Below, piece after piece: positions 35,612-45,278 of a stretch of 64,000 bases of DNA. A model generated the notes under the pieces. That model had not been told where the DNA came from, did not search any database, and saw nothing but the letters and a program-made list of their open reading frames with translations. This DNA is from Eutypella sp. D-1 (Eukaryota > Ascomycota > Sordariomycetes > Xylariales > Diatrypaceae). The stretch spans positions 496,001 to 560,000 of the forward strand of contig JAJTTP010000016.1 in the NCBI GenBank assembly GCA_023313575.1. The letters are read 5' to 3'. Every line of letters begins with the position of its first letter. The first letter of the stretch is position 1. The translations under genes and the position numbers were made by a program.

Positions 35612-38600
35612 TTATAGCTCCGACCGGGGACCACCCAGTTTTTCGCCGAATCCTTTCTTCAAGATCCGCCTCAGCTCTGAAGCTTGACTTCCAATTCTCC
35701 TACTGCCAAGCCGCTGTTGCTGTTGTTGGAGGAACTCCAAAAGTCTACCCTGGACCCGGGCTTCCTCCAGCTCGAGAGGATCGATTATATCATCCCCCCG
35801 GCCAAACAGTAGCCGTCTATAGAAATCCTTCAAGATCATGGTGTCCTTGACATCGAGCTGGCTAGTGGTGAGGTCCAGGCCGAAGGCCTCACGCGCAGCC
35901 CACAGCTGGTCTTTCTCTGGACAGTTAAGGACGCTAGTATTGTCAATACCATCGCCGAGTTCGAGGAGGTGCTTGAGGTGCCAGACCCTCGGCCGTTGCC
36001 TATTAGGTGGAATGGATAGAAACGTCTCTAAATAGCGATGTGCGAACACGCCATCGCCTCGGTATCGCTTTATTAGTGAGACTAGGTTCCCTTGCTCAAA
36101 GTGCGTCCAGAATTCCGCAAATGTGCAGGTCTCCACAGGTGGAGAATCATGACTGTGAGAATTCAAGGCGCGATCCCAGTCTTCACGAATCTTGTTTCCA
36201 TGTGTCAAGTTGCTGTAAAATGTGCCAAGCATGCGTTGTTGGTACTCATCGGGGCACACACAGAATCCAAAGTTGAACCATAGATTCGCGAGGTTTGGAT
36301 TGGGATATTCACCCATTGAAAGGACCGAAAAGAAAAAGAAGCTATCTTTTTTTGCGGGAGGACTTAGTTCGCTGAAGGAAAGACCTTGGTCCTCGAGACT
36401 AAGATGTCTTCGAGTTTCTTCGAGCGCCTTTGAATGTCCTTCAAGCATAGCATCATGAGTTCCGCTGTGCTTGTTTAGGATTTGCGTCTGCTGCAAAAAC
36501 CATGGGAAGTAACTTCCACGTCCTTTCACGGGAGCTGTCTCGTATTCCTTAATAATGCTCTCTCTCAATGTGCCAGCTTCCATCCAGGAATGCACAGTAG
36601 CTGCGGGTACCTTCAAGACGTTAAAAAGGCCTTTGTAGATCTCTAACAGGAAGGCGCGGTCCATGCTGCTTGAGCATTGGTCAAACCCAAATTTCTCTTC
36701 TACCTCAGGGTCGTCTGGAAGTTCGTCCCTCGCCATAGTCATTTCTAAGTAGTCTACAGGTCTTAAAGGCCTGCCACTACAAGTTTGTAGGTGGTATACC
36801 GTCGTATGTTCCTCACAAACGGTCCCGCAGAAGTATCCTTGACCACAACGCGAACAGTGGCGACTGGTTTGTCGGTAGCAAATACCTTCACATTCATATT
36901 CGACAAGGTCGTTTTCTTCCTCCTTAGTATCCACCATCTCAGGCTCAGGAACCTCAGGTACTTGCTGAAGGGGTATGAACTGCCCACGTCCAAGCCCGGT
37001 TTTCGCGTTACTCGTGATCTCTGCCGGGTCGAGGCTTTAGGTAGGTCGGTTAGTAATCTAGTATACTGTAGAGTAATATTGAGGCTTACAGTGATTGGCT
37101 TCCTCTATATGCCCTTTCTTTATCCATACGGTCAGAGATTAGCATTCGTGTGAATTCCGATATGTGTGGCGTATCGCTCAGTGGGACCTGAGTTTCGCAG
37201 GATGAACCCCCCACGGACGATTGCTTGACCCCGGCAAGGAGACGAGATCCTTTTCTGTCTTTATTGACGAATGATACTATCTCTTCCTCAACCTCACGCA
37301 GAATACGGGCGAGCCAGACGGACGCGTCGGGGTTCTTGCTCGCCGTCTTTGTTTGGGGGATGGTCCACTGACTAAATAAGGCGCCATGTGATCCTCGAGT
37401 CCGGAAGGTGGCGGTATCATATTTACTGATGAACTGACTGCAAAGGAAGCAACTCCTTTTACTACAGCCGATATAGCGATGGGTCAGCCACCCGAATTGT
37501 GATTGCTCACTGGAGAGGTACATCAGTAACTGCGTCTCGGCGTGGAATTGTGAGTCTCTCCTCATCCTCGAGCCGAACTCTTTCACGGCGTCGCAGTATC
37601 TCCAGTTTCTACCCAGGATATTCGTTACACATTGCCCTCCTTCGAAAAGGCTGCGACAAGTCTCCTCAAGGGTCCAACTTTTGGCATCCATGTTCCGCCG
37701 GTCCAGCGACTTCAGAAGGCTTAAATCATTAGTCGATTCACTGTACAATAGAATGATTTGCAGGGTATCAAATCCCCGTAGGCGCTGGGCAGCTCGCGTG
37801 ATTGTGTTGCAGGATGCGTTGATTCGTCCGATATACCCTAGCGAGTCACGCAACTTTCTGGCTTTGGGAATGCCAATCTGTTGGAAGACCTCGGGTGGAT
37901 ATGAGTTCCATATAGTGCGTGATATTTGGCTAAGTATTATTCCCATCTGTATCTGCTCTTGACTTCCGAAATACGCCGTGATCAATATTCTGATCACTTC
38001 AAGCGCCGTGACAAGGTCATTGATCCTGGTGTCAGAAACTCGCGAGCTTCTGGTTACGTAGGCCTCGCGGGATTTGATGAACTCCAAATTTGGTTGGGCC
38101 TCTTTGAGCCAGAACCGAATCCTCGACTTTTGGAATCGAGTGATTTCGTCGGATAAACGTTGAACATGCGACCCGTCTAAATCAGACCTTTGTCGTCAGT
38201 AGACATGCTTAAAGTGGCTTTAGAGAGCGAATGTAAGATAACTGAGACACTCACGGCATTCACGAGCGATCTTGTGAATGATATTCTCTACTTCCCGAAA
38301 GAACACAACATCACGATGCACGAATCCCTCATTGCGTGCAATGATCAACCTGACTGCCCCCTTTCTCTCCTGTAGGACACTCGCGGCTACGTGACTGCCG
38401 GCCTTTTCAGACGACGCGACCTCGGCTATTCGGTCTAGTAAGCTGTCCTTCAACACATTATCATCGAATGATGTTAGCATATCCGGACTTGTAGTGTCAG
38501 CGTCGTCGAAGACATCCTCGTCCAACTCTTCTCCTGTGTCGACTCCGCCTTGGTGATCCTGGATTTGACCATTGCTCTGTAGCTCTAACAGAGTGGCGTA

Positions 38601-38669
38601 TGCACGGAATCGCGTGCGATCATTTCCCTCCAAGTTCCAGTGATAGGAACTGTCATATCCAGTCGCCAT
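35612..38669 (-). CDS. OTT_1508-like deaminase fused to MYND-like zinc finger
   Basis: Three exons: 38669-38255, 38176-37090 and 37034-35612. The 78-nt intron is GTGAGT..TTTAG; the 55-nt intron is GTAAGC..TAAAG with a TACTAAC branch site. All frames join without a stop, giving 974 aa. The N-terminal helical part (SLLDRIAEVASSEKAGSHVAA) precedes a deaminase-fold core. Zinc ligands and the catalytic Glu are seen in FHAETQLLMYL (His350, Glu352) and YIGCSKRSCFLC (Cys381, Cys384), followed by RTRGSHGALFSQWTIP, typical of the fungal OTT_1508 family. A linker (VPEVPEPEMVDTKEEE) leads to a Cys/His-rich MYND-like finger at about 549-586 (CEGICYRQTSRHCSRCGQGYFC), then about 385 residues of unknown fold. 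The substrate (nucleotide or nucleic-acid base) is not known. The start is uncertain: the frame stays open upstream to about 38908 without an ATG, so another 5' exon is possible. Confidence 0.75.
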
Positions 38670-39183
38670 GGAAAGTGTACTATTGCTAGATATGTCAAGT
38701 TTGTAGGGTTCTCCGGACGATGTAGAAGGATAGGTTAATGCTTCAGATGTCCTGCTCAGTCTGTTGAATGAGGGGGTATGGTCAGGGCACCCAATCTCGT
38801 GTGGGAGTATATGTAACAGCGTGCTTGTTCTCCTAATTATAGGTCGAATGTGATAAAACCCCGCCGCAAGACACAAGCCGAAATAGTCTTGATTAGGGAA
38901 GCATCATAATATGCATAACTACGCCATTAGCAATATATGCAGACGTACTTCGTTCCATGAAGAGTATATGAAAGTACCACAACTTCAATACATATCTGTA
39001 CACATACCTTGAATGGCGTGCTATGTTTGATTTCACGGTGGGCATCGATGTTAGGGATAACATACCAGTGTATTCTTCCTAAAACACTGGCCTTTGGTCC
39101 CAACGCTGGGCCGCCTAACGATAAAAAAGCTTCGAAGCTCGTATACTGGAAAAGAGGCGCTAGCGATACGAGGAGCCGTTTAA

Positions 39184-39216
39184 GTTGCCGGTAAACCGTT
39201 ACGTTTAACGGGCAAC
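39184..39216. repeat. Imperfect inverted repeat
   Basis: GTTGCCGGTAAAC on the left pairs with GTTTAACGGGCAAC on the right around a short CGTTAC loop, with one bulge. A related inverted element, GGCAAGCCGTTAA, follows at about 39250. Could be a hairpin or a protein-binding site in the divergent promoter; function is inferred only. Confidence 0.5.
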
Positions 39217-39471
39217 CGCTGCGTTAATGGAAGGAGCTCACGATGCGGCAAGCCGTTAAGGTGGTAAACTGGATGGTAGACGGGTAGTAACATGGTCGGA
39301 CGGGCGGGAGAATTGCGCTGTACACAAGCTTAACTAAAGGAGCCAGCAATAACAGTTTATACATTAACATATATGCCATTGGGTTAGATTTGTTAGATAT
39401 TGTACTCAACTACGTAGCCCAGCACGCCATATACATACCCCTAAGGAGGTCCGCTGCAAGGAGATGGCTCT

Positions 39472-39490
39472 TTAACGCCTAAGGCGTTAA
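39472..39490. repeat. Perfect palindrome with 9-bp arms
   Basis: TTAACGCCT-A-AGGCGTTAA, arms identical by inversion. It lies about 190 bp upstream of the flavin-reductase start. Candidate binding site of a dimeric regulator; not tied to a known factor. Confidence 0.6.
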
Positions 39491-39682
39491 GTACACCAAC
39501 CAACTAAAACACTGCACCAATGCCATTCAAGCTTTGGCCAAGCCCCTACATCACTAAGCTTTGCAGACAATAGATCCTTGACGATTATAGGACCGTCACC
39601 TAGCTTCCATAAAACAACATCTCATCTCTTTCGTTTCAAATTAGCAGTTCGCAATCTGTGATCGGGTAGCTACAGCGTGATA

Positions 39683-40453
39683 ATGATGACTCGGAAGCGG
39701 AAGGCTCGGGATGAGCTGGCGAAGGGAGAAGGCTCGTCGTCCTCCCTCACTGAACACAGCACGGTTTCAAAACACGGGTCCCGGCCACAATCACAGTCGC
39801 AGCCGGATACACAAAGTCAGCCGAACAAGAATCTACGTCGCGGTCTCTTTGAGCCGTACCCACCTTCTAGGGTATTCCGTTTGATCGAGCCGGGTCCCGT
39901 GCTCCTCGTCACGACGGGGTCTCTGGCAGAGTCGACGCACAATGTCATGACGATCGGTTTTCACATGGTACTGCAGCACGAGTCGCCGCCACTGCTCGGG
40001 ATCACCCTGGGGCCATGGGACGCGTCATTTGCCGCGTTGAAGTCGCGACGCGAGTGCGTTCTTGCTGTACCCTCTGTTGAAATGGCCCCCGTCGTCGTTG
40101 ACATCGGAAACTGCTCGGCTGATGATTTTGATGATGATGATGATGATGACGATGGCGGCGGAAAGTGGCGTCGTTTCGAGCTTGAGGCGCTCCCAGCGGA
40201 AAAAGTCGCCGCGCCGCTCGTGGGCGGGCCCGACATCATCGCCAACATCGAGTGTGTCGTCGAGGACACGAAAATGGTCAGCAAATATTCGATGTGGGTG
40301 CTGCGGCCGGTGAAGGCGTGGCTTAATCCGTTAAGGAAACCCGGCGAGGGAGGGAGGATGTTTCACCACCGCGGGGACGGCACCTTCGTCGTCGACGGAG
40401 AAGTGTTGGATCTGAAGGACAGAATGGTCAAATGGCAAGAGTTCCAAGATTGA
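39683..40453 (+). CDS. Flavin-reductase-like (FMN-binding) domain protein
   Basis: Single-exon protein of 256 aa with the split-barrel flavin reductase-like fold, which binds FMN and reduces flavin, or serves as the reductase partner of oxygenases. Residues 1-50 are basic and Ser/Gln-rich, probably disordered. The domain begins about residue 58 (PPSRVFRLIEPGPVLLVTTGS) and includes HNVMTIGFHMVLQHESPPLLGITLGPWDASF and AALKSRRECVLAVPSVEMAPVVVDIGNCS, all typical of the family. A run of Asp encoded by repeated GAT (about 147-157) interrupts the domain in a loop; it is followed by the later strands (GGPDIIANIECVVEDTKMV). The frame is open from a GTG six nt earlier, but the ATG at 39683 (MMTRKRK) is the likely start. 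Physiological substrate is unknown. Confidence 0.8.
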   Translation: MMTRKRKARDELAKGEGSSSSLTEHSTVSKHGSRPQSQSQPDTQSQPNKNLRRGLFEPYPPSRVFRLIEPGPVLLVTTGSLAESTHNVMTIGFHMVLQHESPPLLGITLGPWDASFAALKSRRECVLAVPSVEMAPVVVDIGNCSADDFDDDDDDDDGGGKWRRFELEALPAEKVAAPLVGGPDIIANIECVVEDTKMVSKYSMWVLRPVKAWLNPLRKPGEGGRMFHHRGDGTFVVDGEVLDLKDRMVKWQEFQD

Positions 40454-41259
40454 TTGCTAGCATGGTCGTGATGGATCAATCGCGTCTAACGGTTTCCTCG
40501 CAGTACCGAATATCTGGAGTCATGATGCGATATTGCCTTCGCATCATCGTTTCTTATCGTCACAAGAATGGCTCGTATTGGAAACCGTTCTTAATACTTG
40601 ATATCGTCAAATTAAGGAGTAGCTCATGAGAGAATGGCCTCATTGCAGTCCTATGCATCGTACAGCGAACTGTTCTGCCGGTCCTCACCAATACCCACCA
40701 CTTGGGCTTCTATTGTACGGTTACTTGAGTACCTAGCTAACTTACAGTCTCACAAACAATTGCGAAAATTTGTTCAAAAGCGAATTTTAGGCTTGATTAG
40801 TAACAAGCCACATCCTATTTCATGTCCTAGGTCGCTGCATTTGTACACTTATGTAGAAAAACGGGTAGTATAGAGCACAGGGGATAAGGTGCGTCTAGAC
40901 CTATCTACACCCGACTGTAGCACAGGGTCAGGGTATGTAGTGGCAGGGGGTCTGTTTCTGCCTAGCCTGAGGCGCCTGGGCTTTGGTTTAATTTAGTTAG
41001 GCAGACGACCGCTAAGTCCACTAATTGCGGCCGCCATGAAAAGAAGTTGAAGGGCAAGAGGGCATGGTAACAACATAAAAGCAAGAGAAAGCCCGCGAAC
41101 AACTCCATCAAGAAATTGATATTGGATTGATATTAAAACTGATGATTGGACTAGACCGCTCGCCTTCACTGCTCCATCCCGATAATTAAGAAATCCCGAC
41201 CTTGTTAACGCACGCCTCAAGAATCATAGACGCGTCTTGCAACTGCGTCAGTCTGCGTG
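40454..41259. other. Intergenic, flavin-reductase gene to BRCT gene
   Basis: 3' flank and promoter DNA. Short frames only. I see nothing that supports a feature. Confidence 0.45.
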
Positions 41260-42354
41260 ATGGGCCCACACACAGGGGTCGATCTGATGCCAATCAGCGA
41301 CGGCATGCACCCAAGCAAACGGTCTGATGCGGGGGAAACCAAGGGCGACGCAGTCCCGGCGCCGCCTGCATCGGCAGGGTCATTGTACGTAGTAACGTCG
41401 TACGTATGGGACGACCGGTACTGGCTAGAGGGCCTGGGACAGCCGTCAGTGCACACAACGGCGGCGTCGGCGAACGCGGCCGCGCGCGCTTTGATGGACC
41501 GTTACGCCAAGGTGCTCAATGAGCTCGGTGACGCCGACGAGTTCGACTTCCAGCACAACGTGGACCAAGAGCGCGGGGACGTCGGCCTCTACAATGGCAA
41601 GCTTGACTGGAAGAACTCACATACCGCCGCCGAGATTAGGGTCTTCAGGGCGGATGGGCCGGAAAGGATGGGTGGAGAGGAGCGCACAAACGGGAAGGGT
41701 GAGGATGGGAAAAAGGCTAGAGTCAAAGATGAACCTCCTAGTGACGGCGAAGAGGACGGCAGTTCGAGGGGAGATGAAGATAAAGACGACGAAGAGGAAG
41801 AGGACGAAGAAGAAACGAAGCCATCAAAACGGTCCAGATCACTTCCGTCAAAATCCAAGCCCGCGGCTGCATCATCGACAACTACCAGAAGATCCGGCAG
41901 GGGCAACGCTAGAGCAGCAGCGCCTCCCAAGACAGCAGTTCAGGCTTCAACGTACCGCAAGAAGATCCCGGAGGGGAAGCCCAACTGTCTGCGGGGGCTG
42001 AAGCTGCTCTTCACGGGGACGTTCGAGACGATGGACCGACGGACGTCGATCGCGACGGCCGTGCGGTACGGCGGCGAGGTCGTCACCAAGCTCGAGGATA
42101 CGGACTATATCGTCGTGGGCCTGCGCGCGGGCCCGAAGAAGCTCCAGGAGATCAACGAAAAGGAGCTGGAGACCATCAACGAGGACGAATTCTTCCACAT
42201 CCTCGAGAACGGCGTCAGCAAGGAGAAGCGGCAGCGCATGGCGGCGCGTCGGCGCGCGGATGAAGAAGCCAGGGAGGCCCAGGAGAGCGATGGCGATGGT
42301 GATGATCGTGCGGCCGCGAGGGGGAGGGGGTTGAGGAAGAGGGCGAGGCGGTAA
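41260..42354 (+). CDS. BRCT-domain nuclear protein
   Basis: Single-exon protein of 364 aa. Residues 41-130 form a compact N-terminal region (LYVVTSYVWDDRYWLEGLG; TAASANAAARALMDRYAKVL) that I cannot assign to a named domain. Residues 135-235 are disordered, with a long acidic stretch (DEDKDDEEEEDEEETK) and basic Ser-rich segments suggesting nuclear localisation (KPSKRSRSLPSKSK). A BRCT domain of the RFC1/DNA-ligase type fills about 243-320: CLRGLKLLFTGTFETMDRR, then AVRYGGEVVTKLEDTDYIVVG, then GPKKLQEINEKELETINEDEF. The C-terminus is Arg-rich. BRCT domains bind phosphopeptides or DNA ends, so a DNA-repair or replication role is likely but not specific. An upstream GTG is in frame; I use the ATG at 41260. 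Confidence 0.8.
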   Translation: MGPHTGVDLMPISDGMHPSKRSDAGETKGDAVPAPPASAGSLYVVTSYVWDDRYWLEGLGQPSVHTTAASANAAARALMDRYAKVLNELGDADEFDFQHNVDQERGDVGLYNGKLDWKNSHTAAEIRVFRADGPERMGGEERTNGKGEDGKKARVKDEPPSDGEEDGSSRGDEDKDDEEEEDEEETKPSKRSRSLPSKSKPAAASSTTTRRSGRGNARAAAPPKTAVQASTYRKKIPEGKPNCLRGLKLLFTGTFETMDRRTSIATAVRYGGEVVTKLEDTDYIVVGLRAGPKKLQEINEKELETINEDEFFHILENGVSKEKRQRMAARRRADEEAREAQESDGDGDDRAAARGRGLRKRARR

Positions 42355-43492
42355 TTAAGACGTGTAATTCTTGGGAAGTCTTCTTGATGACCACCTGTAG
42401 AGTAATGGCAGTGCCGCTAATCGACATCATCTGATAAGCTTATGCGAGTGCCTCCACGGCCCGAATTTCGTGCCGTCGACAGGCTGTCGCCTATCGCTTC
42501 CGCACATCACCGTCGGCGCGTTTCCACACACGGAAGTCGACGAAAAGGCACACCGTTCTCAATGCAATTGCCTTCAGTACACTTCAAGCTTGAAGGCAGT
42601 CTCGCGGGATCGCTGTCGGTGGTCTGTGGGCGGTCTGTCTATGAGTGAGATGAGTTGACACTTCATCAAGGCGATCTCGGTGCACAACTAGAAAAGCCCG
42701 TCCTCGGTGCAACCGTGTCACACTTAATAATTTTTACATCACCTCTACAACTGGTCCTATTACTAGTGCGAAGGACGCTTCGAGGAGACGGCGGATATTT
42801 CCACGATTACGCTGCGATGCGGTACCGATTGGCAGGTCACAGAATTATAGCATGAATGCGATGCGGTACAGGTGTCCTTCCGGTCCCAACTCGACCGATA
42901 ATGAGTCGCCGCCGCCATATTCCTCAAATTATAGGGTGAAATCACCCAAATGACTGGTAATGGTAGTCCGTGCTACATATTCACTGATCGTCTGCGCCGC
43001 ATAATTGTTGCTCTTGCCTGCGGGTCACTACTCGTAGCTCCGTCATGTCCTCGAGTATAAGGCCACACATTTAGGAAAGGACCGACACAATCCTATCAAT
43101 GCGACCATGATAAGGCGAAGGTTTCTCTACGGTTCAATCTTGCTATTCCGCATACAAATTTAGTAATGTCCACAAAAGGGTCGGATTGATATGTGTTTTC
43201 AAATGGCCCGCTCTTACCGGCGACATAACTCGACCAAATGAGGCGAAGACACCCTGGCCTGGCTTTCGTGAACCCTTGTTGTACAACGACGGCATGTTTA
43301 TTTCGGTTGTCTATTCTTCTATATAATCTTCGACAGGCAGTACCATGACATCTGGGTTTGGAGTACATTAGACCGCAGGGAATGGATTTCCAGTATGTTA
43401 TAAAAGCTACGTATCCACAAGGCGACGCGGACCGAAGGTGAGCTGGAGTTTTTGAGAAAAATTAGACTTGCCATGTAATTAGATGCCTCACC
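42355..43492. other. Intergenic, BRCT gene to secreted-protein gene
   Basis: No supported gene. Several short frames overlap in different phases (42442-42855, 43096-43368) and show no domain. A TATAAAAG box lies at about 43399-43406, some 90 bp before the next start codon at 43493 and in the right orientation. Confidence 0.45.
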
Positions 43493-44426
43493 ATGTTATT
43501 TCTTAGTCTTCTCCTTTTTAGTTTCCTGGCTCCCTTCGCCATAGGTACGGAGATTATCCTAACCTACACAGCTTGTGACGAGGTACGCCGTATCCCAACC
43601 CTCAGATTGGCCCGGGAATGTGTGCTGTATTTACTGAAAGTCCAATGGAGTAGGATAAAATGGAAAAGTATATGGATCCCCGTGCCACTAGGCTACAATG
43701 GCAGGGAAATTTACGCACGCGGTACGGACCGGGAGTCTATACCACGATAGAGCCCGATGGCTGGACGAGCAATGTTGGCGTTTGGTACGTTAATAATGTG
43801 AATGTTGCCGTCCACACTGACCAGTCATTAGGCACTGTCCAATCACGGCGAACTGGGAGAAGATCCGAGACATCACAGTTGTGACGATCCCCACTGACGA
43901 TCGGTACGGACGTGACTTAACGGGCTACACGCCGGAAAGCTTCCAGTACATCGACGAGTACATCCGCAAGAACTACGACAGGAGGGGCAAGCTCGGTCTA
44001 AACCACCAAAACGTGTTCATCCGCACCGTGGGACTCTCGATGGACGAAAGCGACGACCGCGACCACGAACAGTTGCTCATCCCTAAGAACCTGCTCGGTC
44101 GGGACGGCGTGTACGGCGACCTGGAACTCACCGTCCCGGCGTGTGTTCGGCGGAAATCCAAGGATCGACGGCCGTGGCCCGCGAGCTGGAAACCGGTCGA
44201 CTTGAGAAGCGTTTTCACCGGCCTAGGGGCGGACCCTCGTAGGCCGCCGCCCGCTTATGAGCATTACGAACCGCCGCAACGCCGTCCTCGGCCGGCATCG
44301 CGTCCCCCCAGGCCTCGGTATCGTCAAGGCGACGGAGGCAGCAGTGGGCGTGAGAATGACTACGGTGCTGGCTACTATGAACAATACTATGAGAAGCACT
44401 ATGGCCATTACTATGCTCGTCGGTAG
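43493..44426 (+). CDS. Small secreted protein, possible ADP-ribosyltransferase-like fold
   Basis: Exons are 43493-43582, 43654-43784 and 43832-44426. Introns are 71 nt (GTACGC..GTAG) and 47 nt (GTACGT..TTAG with a CTGAC branch site). Frame is kept throughout, giving 271 aa. Residues 1-18 form a signal peptide (MLFLSLLLFSFLAPFAIG), so the protein is probably secreted. The mature part starts with TEIILTYTACDED and has GNLRTRYGPGVYTTIEPDGW at about 48-67. A Y-T strand followed by a G-x-GVY-T segment resembles the start of HYD1/PARP-like ADP-ribosyltransferase folds, but I cannot confirm catalytic residues. The final 60 residues are Pro/Arg/Tyr-rich with GYYEQYYEKHYGHYYARR at the end. No other family is recognised; the function is unproven. 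High confidence in the gene, low in the fold. Confidence 0.65.
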
Positions 44427-45278
44427 CTTAATACATTAATGATTGTATCATTTTAATAGGCATACGGACTTATTTGACATGAGAAGAGCTGTGGGGCCAG
44501 CTACCCCTATCCCTCCTCCAATCTACCCCTATTCACGCTATCAGCAACCGGGCCGGCATCCATTAGATCCATGAGGGAGAGAGTAGTCCCACTAAGTCCC
44601 TACATAAGACATCTCGTTGTTTATTCGCAATATTAAATACAGCGACACCTCTCCTTTCTGTGTATGTATAGTATAATCTTAGTTCTCCCCGTTTCCCATG
44701 CAGCTATCTGGGCCCTTGATTTATATAATCAGCCGCAATACATGTTAGCAGAGCGGCGCGCCGGCACTAAACCATTCGACGCTACATAGGTAGACTCTTG
44801 GTTTGATCAGGACTCATGCCTATCTACTGTCAGTACTAGACCGTACTTCGATTACAAATGTGTCATAACAACGTGTTGTCCTAGTTATAAACTCGTAACA
44901 GACTTATTCATAGGTATATACCCTGACAGCTGCATGGTTGAGGTAAAAGGTATCCGTTAACGTTATCACATAACTAGGTAGGTACTCTAATTTTTATTTC
45001 CTAAGAAAAATATAAGAGCAAGAACACCAAGTAACAAGAAAACCCTGGAATCCCGAATCCGAGTCTGCAGAAACCCCCATCGCGGTAATAATAAAAAAGT
45101 TCCCATCCTGATACCCTTACCAATCAATTCCTTCCAGTTTGAGGGCCCGTGCTCTCTGCTACGGGTGCCCACTCCACCCCACCACCCTTTAACACTTCTG
45201 TACTGGAATGTGTTTGCTTGGTCCACTTTCCAAATCTCACACAATTCATGGCGCGACGCGCGTTCCGTTCACAACTAT
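44427..45278. other. Intergenic, secreted-protein gene to PFK gene (convergent)
   Basis: 3' flanks of two convergent genes. AT-rich, with a CTAGGTAGGTA motif at about 44974. No gene supported. Confidence 0.45.

Larger units (their letters stand above)
38670..39682. other. Intergenic, deaminase gene to flavin-reductase gene (divergent), with inverted repeats
   Basis: The left 240 nt may belong to the deaminase gene if an upstream exon exists. The rest has no supported gene. It contains a hairpin-forming inverted repeat at 39184-39216 and a perfect 9-bp palindrome at 39472-39490, both listed separately. The region has several TTAACG/CGTTAA motifs. Confidence 0.45.
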
